From Alphaproteobacteria bacterium UBA3650 (GTDB lineage: Bacteria; Pseudomonadota; Alphaproteobacteria; CAAHEQ01; UBA3637), in contig DFKH01000130.1 in the NCBI GenBank assembly GCA_002373815.1, forward strand, positions 1-15,025: DNA of 15,025 nucleotides, given 5' to 3'. The position numbers were made by a program, and so were the translations under genes. Positions 1 through 6,900 of the stretch are shown here, in pieces. A model generated the notes under the pieces. It did no database searches and was not told the DNA's origin. It saw nothing but the letters and a program-made list of their open reading frames with translations. The stretch's first letter is position 1. Each line of letters starts with the position of its first letter.

Positions 1-179
1 CAGGCTTTTTGGAAACACCTGAATCACGCACCGCTTTTGAAAAAGAATTGCGCGACTTATACGAAAATGCCACATGGAATGAAATCAACAAAGCTATTGA
101 TTGGGGCATGGAAGTAATGGAACCTCCCTATGATAAAAAAATCTTTCTTCAAAAAATTCGTGTAAAACTGGAAGATTAG
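1..179 (+). CDS. 3' end of an unidentified protein (partial)
   Basis: An open frame enters from the left edge (first full codon at base 3) and ends at TAG 177-179, showing the last 58 residues. The tail is acidic and helical-looking, with 'GFLETPESRTAFEKELRDL' at its start and 'FLQKIRVKLED' at its end. I do not recognise the family. There is no cysteine, membrane segment or obvious catalytic motif in the visible part. It lies about 60 bases before the AsmA-like gene on the same strand, but a good promoter sits between them, so co-transcription need not be obligatory. That it is coding rests on the clean open frame and protein-like composition only. Confidence 0.6.
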   Translation, partial: GFLETPESRTAFEKELRDLYENATWNEINKAIDWGMEVMEPPYDKKIFLQKIRVKLED

Positions 180-189
180 AAAAAAAGAC

Positions 190-218
190 TTGCTCATCCC
201 CTATTTTTTGAGTACAAT
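190..218 (+). promoter_or_regulatory. Predicted sigma70-type promoter of the asmA-ccrM-lipoprotein operon
   Basis: A TTGCTC box (190-195) and a TACAAT box (213-218) are separated by exactly 17 bases. The predicted transcript start is near 225, about 14 bases before the preferred start codon at 239. The promoter is enclosed by a split inverted repeat: CTCATCCC at 193-200 and GGGATGAG at 227-234. That repeat could act as an operator on DNA, or as an RBS-masking hairpin in read-through RNA. Confidence 0.55.
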
Positions 219-238
219 GAGCCAAAGGGATGAGAGGG

Positions 239-3200
239 ATGATAAAAAAAATAATTCTTTGGTTTTTCCTAATACTGCTAATTTTATTAGCCGTTTTGTC
301 GTATATTGGTTATCGCTCATTCAATCAAGAAGCTTTTAAAAATCAGATTGTCTCTTCCATACAAGAATTGACGGGACGGACTTTTACTGTCAATGGCCCC
401 TATTCGTTAGTATGGGACCCTCTTCCCACAATGACATTAGAAAACGTTTCTTTATCGAATATTGAAAACAGCCCCAACAAGGATATGTTCAAGGCAGAAA
501 AAATTCAAATTCAAATAGAATGGGCCTCTCTTTTAAAAAGTCCTACACGCATTAAAAATATTATTATTGTCAATCCAGAAGCTTTAATTGAGCGCATCAG
601 CAGATCTGTGACAAATATCAACTTTCCACAGCTATTTGCCGCTAATGATACCTTAAATTCAGACAGCATCTTAGGAGAATCAAAGAAACAAGCAAAAATT
701 GACAATATCCACATTGAAAATGGCTCATTACAATATATCAATCAGATGAGTAAACAAAATTATCATTTAGCACAACTGACAGGAGATATTGCCCTTGGCT
801 CACTCAATGGTCCTTTTGGCTTTGAAGGCAAAGGAAATTGGCACAATGTTCCCGTGAAAATAAATATGTCTTTGAGCGCTCACGAAATTTCGCGTCCTAT
901 GGATTTTTTGGTAAATTTAACAGCACCAGAATCTGATGCTCATCTAAAATTGGATGGACAGCTTTTCCCTGATGATCCTGAAAAATATTTAACAGGACAC
1001 GCCTCGTTTGAGGTAAAAAAAACAAACAACCTTGTTCAACAACTCGGATTACCTGCCATTCCTAACCCAAACAATAAATCTTTAATTGGAACAATGGCAT
1101 TTGAAATGGAACCCACAAAGGAGACCTTATCCGATATCGTTGTTAAATTAGGGGATGAAGAAAACGATCTTGCGGCAAATATCAATTTTACCAAAACTTA
1201 TGTTTCACGTACAAACGATCTAAAGATGGAAATCAACACACTAAATCTAGATCAGTGGCAAAACACACTAAAAGCCATTTTAGAACAAAAATTATTATCT
1301 GATGATGCACAAACAGAATTTAATATCAATATTGCAAACATCATCTGGAATAATCAACCTGCAACGACACTACAACTAAATGGAATCATGTCGGCGGATC
1401 AGATTAAATTTAACAATTCATCCATTTTATTACCAGGATCCACTACGATTCAAATGGAAGGACTTGTGGGGACAAACCCAAATGATTGGGCGGGATTGGC
1501 ACAAATCAACCTACAAAGTCAAGATTTAAAATCGGCTCTTCCATTTTTGAATCTAAAACAATCTTTTGTAACAGAAGCATTGAATAAAATTCAAAAAGCA
1601 GAGATTGTTTTGGCATCGGAATGGTCTCCTATAAAAACGAATTTAACGTTTCCAGCTTTAATGCTAGATGAAACAACAGGAACAGCCTTTTACGAAAGAA
1701 ATCAAAACGAACCTACACAGGTTAGTTTAGAATTAAACAACATCAATTTAAACAATTACATTCAAAATCCACAACAACAATTTTCCTTGGATGAATTAAA
1801 AAATATGTTAACCCAACATCTTGAACAAACCTCTTTACCGAGTACACCATTGGAAGCAGAATTGACATTAAATAATGCAACACTAAAAGATGCAAAGTTT
1901 GAAAATATTACCGCTACAATAAACAACCAACAACCTAATTTAACAATCGAAGCCGTAGCAAACACAGACAATCAAGATAATTTTGTCATGCAAACAGAAC
2001 TGAGCAACATGGGTACACCAAATTGGAAAATCAATCAAAATGCTTGGCAACTTGAAAGCCAAAATTTTGCCCAATTATTACATGTTTTAGGCCTTACAAC
2101 AGACAACAAACTGATTCAATTAATTCATTCTTTAAATGCAGAAGGCGCTTTGTTAGGGAACAATCAAGAATGGCAAATATTATTGTCGGCAGAAACACCT
2201 TCTTTTACTGTTCAAGCAGACGGTCAACTCATAGAACAAAAACCATCCAATCTGTCTGTGCGATTCACTCATACCAGCATTCCTCACTTATTGGTGGATT
2301 TGTTTGATCAAAATCCATTACATTTACTCACAGGTAACTTTGAAATCACAACACTTATCAATCAAACAGAAGATACAGCCACGTTATCTGAAACATCTAT
2401 CACTCTCGATACACAACAATTAAATGGTGAAATTAGCTATAATACAAAAAACAACGAAATGCAGGCGAATCTTTACGCCGACACATTGGATATAGCCAAA
2501 TTTTTGCCTGACATTGGACATTTTTATTTAAGCGCCTCAGGATTTGATAGCAATCCATTTCAATTGGATTTATTAAAAAAATTAAAGGGCCGTATCAATT
2601 TAAAAGCTGATCGTTTAATTTATCAAACAAGTACATTTAAAAATGCAACTCTTAAAGCCCACATTGATGAGACCTCATTGAGTTTGGATGATTTTATCGC
2701 TTCTGGCGAAGATGAAAATGGATCCACAATTCAAGCACGCGGAACTTTTGCTTTTGCCAATCAACCAACATTTAACTTAAAATTGGTGACACAACAACTA
2801 CCTTTAACAACACCAGTGACCGTATTTGATGGTATCGGATTGACAGGTGGCATTTTAACAAGTGAATGGAATTTAACTTCTACGGGTGAAACCCCATTAC
2901 AGATGGCACGTATGCTAAACGGAAATGGATCTATTCGTTGGGATCGTCCCACATTTATTGGAGCCGATTTGGCCGTGATGTCTAACATTATCAATCAGGC
3001 CCAAGAACGTGACGAGACCAAGCAAACATACGAACCAAAATTAAAACATGCCCTCTCAAATGGAGCAACACCAATTCAAACAATTGAAGGCAATTTTTCC
3101 ATCAAAGATGGTGCTTGGCAAATGGCAGGAGGAAATGTAGCATCAGAACAAGCATCAACAACAAGCCTAAATATCGCATGGGATATACCATCTATGACTT

Positions 3201-3988
3201 TTAAAGCGACCGCGCCTTTACAATTAAACGCTTACCCAGCACTCCCCAGTATCGTATTAAATTTGCAAAAGGATAAGCGTGGTATCATCTATGATGTAAA
3301 CATTGACGCTTTTGCCAATGCATTAGTGGACGAATTTGCGCACCAAAAGGAAAAACAAAAAGAGCGAGCAATTCAAGAAAGAAAAGCAGAATTAGAAAAA
3401 GAATTAGTCCATACAAAAGAAGTAGCAGAAAAATCTTTAATGAACCTATCTAAAATAATTGACGAAGTAAAACAACAACTCAATGAAACACCAGATACCA
3501 ATGCACAAAAAGGATTTAAAATTGCTGAATTAGCGTATCAAAATTTATCTGGTATGATTCAAGAAGCAGATTTAACATCCACACAATACGAATACATTAC
3601 AGAACAAAGTGAAAAAGCATTAGCAGATATTAAATTAGTTCAAAACGTCTTATTTGCTCAAAATATTCAAAACATTAAGAAAAAATCATCCGATCTTATG
3701 CCACAAGCAAATAATCTGATTTTAAAAATGAATGAAATGTATCAAAAACGCCCCACATTGACATTATTAGCCGATTTATTACAAAATTCCGAAGCGCAAC
3801 GCGAAATTATATCTCGTGCATTAGATCAATTTAAAAAGGATTTAACCTTTGATCAAATTGTCAAGGTGGCTAAAATTATAGAAAATGCTCATAATAAAAT
3901 CCTTAAAGCCTATGATTACGCAGAAGAAATTTATTCTGGTCGACAAAACATTCCGACAGGCAATACCATTAAACGGGTGACTCCATGA
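239..3988 (+). CDS. AsmA-family envelope protein
   Basis: About 1249 residues. Residues 1-25 form one hydrophobic helix after a short 'MIKKI' basic start, as in inner-membrane-anchored AsmA/YhjG-type proteins. The following AsmA-like region starts with 'LTGRTFTVNGPYSLVWDPLPTMTLENV'-type text (quoted in part: 'TGRTFTVNGPYSLVWDP'), a family hallmark. The long middle is beta-rich and repetitive. A typical AsmA C-terminal block follows ('TSTGETPLQMARMLNGNGSI'). Known AsmA-like proteins reach into the periplasm and are implicated in lipid transport to, or assembly of, the outer membrane; the precise role here is inferred. From about residue 1023 to the end there is a charged, Lys/Glu/Gln-rich predicted helical or coiled-coil tail, which is unusual. 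An in-frame ATG at 230 exists, but AAAGGGA at 225-230 is 8 bases from the ATG at 239 and would abut 230, so 239 is preferred. The stop overlaps ccrM by ATGA. Confidence 0.85.
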   Translation: MIKKIILWFFLILLILLAVLSYIGYRSFNQEAFKNQIVSSIQELTGRTFTVNGPYSLVWDPLPTMTLENVSLSNIENSPNKDMFKAEKIQIQIEWASLLKSPTRIKNIIIVNPEALIERISRSVTNINFPQLFAANDTLNSDSILGESKKQAKIDNIHIENGSLQYINQMSKQNYHLAQLTGDIALGSLNGPFGFEGKGNWHNVPVKINMSLSAHEISRPMDFLVNLTAPESDAHLKLDGQLFPDDPEKYLTGHASFEVKKTNNLVQQLGLPAIPNPNNKSLIGTMAFEMEPTKETLSDIVVKLGDEENDLAANINFTKTYVSRTNDLKMEINTLNLDQWQNTLKAILEQKLLSDDAQTEFNINIANIIWNNQPATTLQLNGIMSADQIKFNNSSILLPGSTTIQMEGLVGTNPNDWAGLAQINLQSQDLKSALPFLNLKQSFVTEALNKIQKAEIVLASEWSPIKTNLTFPALMLDETTGTAFYERNQNEPTQVSLELNNINLNNYIQNPQQQFSLDELKNMLTQHLEQTSLPSTPLEAELTLNNATLKDAKFENITATINNQQPNLTIEAVANTDNQDNFVMQTELSNMGTPNWKINQNAWQLESQNFAQLLHVLGLTTDNKLIQLIHSLNAEGALLGNNQEWQILLSAETPSFTVQADGQLIEQKPSNLSVRFTHTSIPHLLVDLFDQNPLHLLTGNFEITTLINQTEDTATLSETSITLDTQQLNGEISYNTKNNEMQANLYADTLDIAKFLPDIGHFYLSASGFDSNPFQLDLLKKLKGRINLKADRLIYQTSTFKNATLKAHIDETSLSLDDFIASGEDENGSTIQARGTFAFANQPTFNLKLVTQQLPLTTPVTVFDGIGLTGGILTSEWNLTSTGETPLQMARMLNGNGSIRWDRPTFIGADLAVMSNIINQAQERDETKQTYEPKLKHALSNGATPIQTIEGNFSIKDGAWQMAGGNVASEQASTTSLNIAWDIPSMTFKATAPLQLNAYPALPSIVLNLQKDKRGIIYDVNIDAFANALVDEFAHQKEKQKERAIQERKAELEKELVHTKEVAEKSLMNLSKIIDEVKQQLNETPDTNAQKGFKIAELAYQNLSGMIQEADLTSTQYEYITEQSEKALADIKLVQNVLFAQNIQNIKKKSSDLMPQANNLILKMNEMYQKRPTLTLLADLLQNSEAQREIISRALDQFKKDLTFDQIVKVAKIIENAHNKILKAYDYAEEIYSGRQNIPTGNTIKRVTP

Positions 3989-4019
3989 AGCAAGATTACC
4001 TAATGAACGGTGACTCCAT
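3976..4019 (+). repeat. 11-bp direct repeat carrying GANTC methylation sites around the ccrM start
   Basis: GGTGACTCCAT occurs at 3976-3986 and again at 4009-4019, 33 bases apart. Each copy contains GACTC (3979-3983 and 4012-4016), which matches GANTC, the target expected for the enzyme encoded here. The first copy runs into the ccrM start codon; the second lies at codons 9-12. This could be a methylation-sensitive control site or a chance recurrence in coding DNA. Confidence 0.6.
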
Positions 4020-5073
4020 CAAACTAATGGAAACTTTACCAGATGAAAGTGTGGATATGATTTTTGCCGATCCACCTTATTTCATGCAACTGCATAAAGA
4101 ATTGGTACGTCCCGACGCAACCGCCGTTACCGCAGTCACAGATGAATGGGATAAATTTCAAGATGCCGCTTCATACGATACTTTCACAAAAGAATGGCTA
4201 AAGCAAGCGTTTCGTGTTCTGAAAAAAACAGGGGCTTTATGGGTAATAGGTACCTATCACAATATTTTTCGTGTAGGGTATCATTTACAAAACACAGGCT
4301 TTTGGATTTTAAACGATATTATTTGGCGTAAAACAAATCCTATGCCAAACTTCAAAGGAACACGCTTTACGAACGCCCATGAAACATTGATTTGGTGTAC
4401 AAAAGAACCACGGACAAAGTACACTTTTAATTATGAAAGCATGAAAGCTTTTAATGACGATTTACAAATGCGTTCTGATTGGTTGATACCAGTGTGTCAT
4501 GGTCCAGAACGTCTCAAAGGAACCAACGGCAAAACATTACATTCTACACAAAAACCAGAGGAACTATTGTGGCGCATTATTTTGGCCTGTACAAAACCCA
4601 ACGATATAATTTTAGACCCATTTATTGGATCAGGTACAACTGCCGCTGTTGCAAAGAAATTAGGACGTCACTACATTGGCTTTGATAAAGAGCCAACATA
4701 CATCAAATACGCCGAGAAAAGATTACAAGCTGTGGATAAAATAAAAAAAGAGTTTATTTGTCCAATAACAAAAGAGTTGCCTCCTAAAATCGCTTTTGGA
4801 GACTTGGTCGCCGCCAACATTATTGCCGTTGGCACATTTCTATATGACTCAAAAGGCAATAATAAGGCATCTGTTTGCGCCGATGGAAGTTTAAAACAAG
4901 GCAAAACCCAACTATCCATCCACCAATTGGCCGCAAAAATCAAAAAAAGCCCCACTTGCAATGGCTGGACCTTTTGGCATTTTAAACAAGGGAAACACCT
5001 TTTGCCCATTGACATCTTAAGAGAAAATGCTATGATAAACACACAACAAAACAAAAAGGAGAACAAAAAATGA
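3985..5073 (+). CDS. ccrM: CcrM-type adenine-N6 DNA methyltransferase (GANTC)
   Basis: Transfers a methyl group from SAM to adenine, very probably in GANTC. 362 residues, close to the usual CcrM length. Beta-class order is clear: catalytic 'DPPY' at 29-32 first, 'HSTQKPE' at 186-192, then the SAM-binding 'DPFIGSGTT' at 211-219. The stretch 265-346, including 'CNGWTFWHF' (325-333), is the CcrM-specific C-terminal DNA-recognition domain, which separates it from generic DpnA/Dam enzymes. No restriction endonuclease is adjacent, so it is a solitary methyltransferase. In Caulobacter and relatives CcrM sets cell-cycle-timed methylation. It is coupled upstream (ATGA, 3985-3988) and downstream (ATGA, 5070-5073) to envelope genes. 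Its own Shine-Dalgarno is weak, so translation probably depends on the upstream gene. Two GACTC sites flank the start. Confidence 0.95.
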   Translation: MKQDYLMNGDSIKLMETLPDESVDMIFADPPYFMQLHKELVRPDATAVTAVTDEWDKFQDAASYDTFTKEWLKQAFRVLKKTGALWVIGTYHNIFRVGYHLQNTGFWILNDIIWRKTNPMPNFKGTRFTNAHETLIWCTKEPRTKYTFNYESMKAFNDDLQMRSDWLIPVCHGPERLKGTNGKTLHSTQKPEELLWRIILACTKPNDIILDPFIGSGTTAAVAKKLGRHYIGFDKEPTYIKYAEKRLQAVDKIKKEFICPITKELPPKIAFGDLVAANIIAVGTFLYDSKGNNKASVCADGSLKQGKTQLSIHQLAAKIKKSPTCNGWTFWHFKQGKHLLPIDILRENAMINTQQNKKENKK

Positions 5074-5708
5074 AAAAAACACTTTTAGCAATCACAATGA
5101 CTACTTTATTGACTGCTTGCACAACAAACCCTTACACAGGTGAAAATCAAGTTGCAAAAACAGTTTGGACAACAGGAATTGGAACAGCTGTTGGAGCTGG
5201 CACAGGTGCTTTAATTGGTGGTAAAAAAGGTGCTTTAATTGGAGCTGGCGCTGGGGCTGCCGTCGGTGTTGGAACGGGGGCCTATATGGATGTTCAAGCG
5301 GCTAAGTTACGCAAAGAATTATTATCCACAGGTGTTCAAGTTCAACAAAATGGCAACCAAATTGTCTTGATTATGCCCGGTAATGTAACATTTGGCACCA
5401 ATCAAGCCACAATAGAACCTCAATTTGAACCAGTTTTAGCTGCCGTTGCAAAGGTTATCAAAGAATATGATAAAACAAAAGTTCAAATTATTGGTTATAC
5501 AGATAACACAGGATCAGTTGCCACAAACAACACTTTATCTTTGCGTCGTGCAAATTCTGTATCTAATTTCTTACGCTTAAATGGTGTTGATATCAACCGC
5601 ATTATTGTAGATGGTTTGGGACCAAAAAATCCAATCGCATCTAATAAAACAGCAAAAGGACGCGAACAAAATCGTCGTGTTGAAATCACACTCATCAATA
5701 TGCAATAA
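5070..5708 (+). CDS. OmpA-family peptidoglycan-binding lipoprotein with glycine zipper (YiaD-like)
   Basis: 212 residues. A short signal peptide ends in a lipobox 'LLTAC', with the lipidated Cys at residue 17. Thr follows the Cys, so no inner-membrane retention Asp is present and outer-membrane sorting is expected. Residues 36-72 form a Gly/Ala-rich glycine zipper, found in proteins that associate with membranes. Residues 104-210 are an OmpA C-terminal domain: 'GYTDNTGS' (142-149), 'LSLRRA' (156-161) and 'NRRVEI' (201-206) include the Asp and Arg that bind diaminopimelate of peptidoglycan. The architecture matches YiaD and related lipoproteins; its likely role is tethering the outer membrane to the cell wall. 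A strong AAGGAG at 5056-5061, 8 bases before the ATG, means it can be translated well despite the ATGA overlap with ccrM. It is the last gene of the operon, before a terminator. Confidence 0.92.
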   Translation: MKKTLLAITMTTLLTACTTNPYTGENQVAKTVWTTGIGTAVGAGTGALIGGKKGALIGAGAGAAVGVGTGAYMDVQAAKLRKELLSTGVQVQQNGNQIVLIMPGNVTFGTNQATIEPQFEPVLAAVAKVIKEYDKTKVQIIGYTDNTGSVATNNTLSLRRANSVSNFLRLNGVDINRIIVDGLGPKNPIASNKTAKGREQNRRVEITLINMQ

Positions 5709-5723
5709 AAGTAAAAAAGGGGG

Positions 5724-5754
5724 CGCCTCTTGAAAATTCAAGGGGCGTTTTTTT
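5724..5754 (+). terminator. Rho-independent terminator of the asmA-ccrM-lipoprotein operon
   Basis: Stem arms CGCCTCTTGAA (5724-5734) and TTCAAGGGGCG (5737-5747) pair with one G-T wobble. Seven Ts (5748-5754) follow. It begins 15 bases after the lipoprotein stop codon. Confidence 0.9.
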
Positions 5755-5764
5755 ATAAAAACAG

Positions 5765-5793
5765 TTGCATCTTTTAATTTCATACCATACAAT
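5765..5793 (+). promoter_or_regulatory. Predicted promoter of the DUF805 gene
   Basis: TTGCAT (5765-5770) and TACAAT (5788-5793) are 17 bases apart, which puts the transcript start near 5800. The gap follows directly after the previous operon's terminator, so this gene needs its own promoter. Confidence 0.6.
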
Positions 5794-5798
5794 AATCA

Positions 5799-5821
5799 TT
5801 GAAAGAAAATTTTTCTTTCAA
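5799..5821 (+). promoter_or_regulatory. 23-bp perfect palindrome at the predicted transcript start
   Basis: The arms TTGAAAGAAAA (5799-5809) and TTTTCTTTCAA (5811-5821) are exact reverse complements around one central base. The element covers roughly +1 to +21 of the DUF805 transcript. It could be a repressor operator or a 5' stem-loop that stabilises the mRNA. It is not a terminator: it has no GC-rich stem and lies before the gene. Its function is unknown. Confidence 0.55.
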
Positions 5822-5845
5822 AAATAAAACAAAAGGAGAAAAAAA

Positions 5846-6136
5846 ATGAACTATTTAAATCTTTATATTGATGCTTTTAAAAAATTTCTTGATTTTAAGG
5901 GAAAAGAAAATCGCACTGCATTTTGGTCATTTGTCATCATTTCTGCATTGATCAGCCTTTTGCTAAGTGCTATTTTACCCGCTATAGCTGGCATTTATGG
6001 TCTCGTTACATTGATTCCTGGTATTATGTTGTGTATCCGTCGTGGACGTGACGCAGGCACACCTTGGTTGGCATTGACACTTCTAATTCCAATTTTAGCT
6101 GTAATCGTTTTAGGTATATTGCCATCAAAAAAATAA
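5846..6136 (+). CDS. DUF805 small inner-membrane protein
   Basis: 96 residues. The N-terminal 'FLDFKGKENRTAFW' (about 14-27) is the DUF805 signature of aromatic and basic residues ahead of the first membrane helix. Hydrophobic segments lie at about 28-47, 48-63 and 74-93. The cytoplasmic 'RRGRDAGTPW' (65-74) matches the family's conserved Arg-Arg...Asp turn. The molecular function of DUF805 proteins is not established. The start is well supported: AAGGAG at 5833-5838 is 7 bases before the ATG. It is monocistronic, with its own promoter and terminator and a palindrome in the leader. The length is at the short end for the family but all landmarks are present. Confidence 0.85.
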   Translation: MNYLNLYIDAFKKFLDFKGKENRTAFWSFVIISALISLLLSAILPAIAGIYGLVTLIPGIMLCIRRGRDAGTPWLALTLLIPILAVIVLGILPSKK

Positions 6137-6157
6137 AGAATCATCAAATACATAAAG

Positions 6158-6186
6158 CCCCTCAATTAGTGAGGGGTTTTCTTTTT
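6158..6186 (+). terminator. Rho-independent terminator after the DUF805 gene
   Basis: CCCCTCA (6158-6164), a 5-base loop and TGAGGGG (6170-6176) form a perfect 7-bp stem followed by TTTTCTTTTT. The last two bases of the T-tract (6185-6186) are also the first bases of the rlmE -35 box, so the two units are packed without a spacer. Confidence 0.92.
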
Positions 6187-6213
6187 GACAAAAAAGTCTT
6201 TTTCAAGTATAAT
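6185..6213 (+). promoter_or_regulatory. Full-consensus sigma70-type promoter of rlmE
   Basis: TTGACA (6185-6190), 17 bases, TATAAT (6208-6213): both hexamers and the spacing match the consensus exactly. The expected transcript start, about 7 bases after the -10 box, falls on 6220, the A of the rlmE start codon. This predicts a leaderless mRNA. Confidence 0.85.
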
Positions 6214-6219
6214 AACGGC

Positions 6220-6900
6220 ATGCAATTTAACAATAGACCACTTAAAACAAAGCTACACAAGGATAGAAAACGCTCAGAATCCAGTACACGCTGGTTACAG
6301 CGTCAAATGAATGATCCCTATGTAGCCGAGGCACATCGTTTAGGTTTTCGTGGACGAGCCGCTTTTAAACTTCAACAAATGGACAAACAGTTTCATTTTT
6401 TTAAACCAGGCAAACGTGTCGTAGATTTAGGCTGCGCTCCCGGTGGTTGGACACAAGTCGCTGTAAAAGCTGTCCATTCAACTCCTGAAAATCCTTTGGT
6501 TATCGGTATGGACTTATTACCCGCCGATCCTATCGCTGGGGCAAAATTGATACAAATGGATTTTACAAGTGAAGAAGCACCCAAAATACTACAAGATCTG
6601 TTAGATGGGCATAAGGCTGACATTGTGATGAGCGATATGGCTGCCAATACCACAGGCAACCACATGACCGATCATTTACGCATTATGAACCTGCTAAAAA
6701 TGGCCTATGCATTTGCGGTGCAAGTGCTGAACATCAATGGTGTCTTTATTGCCAAAATTTTTCAAGGCGGCACAGAAAACACTTTTTTGGCGCAAATGAA
6801 ACAAGATTTTAAAGTCGTTAAACATGTCAAACCAGATGCAAGTCGTAAAGATTCTTCAGAATTTTATGTTGTCGCAACAGGCTTCAAGGGGCGCGAATGA
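6220..6900 (+). CDS. rlmE: 23S rRNA 2'-O-ribose uridine methyltransferase RlmE (FtsJ/RrmJ)
   Basis: Methylates the 2'-OH of a uridine in the A-loop of 23S rRNA (U2552 in E. coli) on the large subunit, using SAM. 226 residues. It contains 'SSTRWLQRQMNDPYV' (21-35), as in alphaproteobacterial RlmE, the SAM loop 'VVDLGCAPGGW' (67-77), and all four catalytic K-D-K-E positions: Lys50, Asp139 in 'MSDMAAN', Lys179 in 'IAKIFQGG' and Glu214 in 'SSEFYVVATG'. The reading frame is open back to 6064, but the extra part would run through the DUF805 gene, its terminator and the consensus promoter, so ATG 6220 is the start. No Shine-Dalgarno precedes it, consistent with the predicted leaderless transcript. 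The stop overlaps the rsmB-like start by ATGA. Confidence 0.95.
   Translation: MQFNNRPLKTKLHKDRKRSESSTRWLQRQMNDPYVAEAHRLGFRGRAAFKLQQMDKQFHFFKPGKRVVDLGCAPGGWTQVAVKAVHSTPENPLVIGMDLLPADPIAGAKLIQMDFTSEEAPKILQDLLDGHKADIVMSDMAANTTGNHMTDHLRIMNLLKMAYAFAVQVLNINGVFIAKIFQGGTENTFLAQMKQDFKVVKHVKPDASRKDSSEFYVVATGFKGRE

Noticed and set aside
4671..5066. 131-residue minus-strand frame inside ccrM
   Set aside because: It lies opposite the conserved CcrM recognition domain and has no ribosome site or family features; it is a shadow frame.
3985..5073. Restriction-modification system
   Set aside because: No endonuclease or specificity gene is adjacent, and the C-terminal domain marks the enzyme as solitary CcrM.
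5799..5821. Palindrome as a terminator
   Set aside because: The stem is almost entirely A/T, and it sits between a promoter and its gene rather than after a gene.
6064..6219. N-terminal extension of rlmE by 52 codons
   Set aside because: It would read through the DUF805 gene end, a terminator hairpin and the consensus promoter. Homologues begin near the ATG at 6220.
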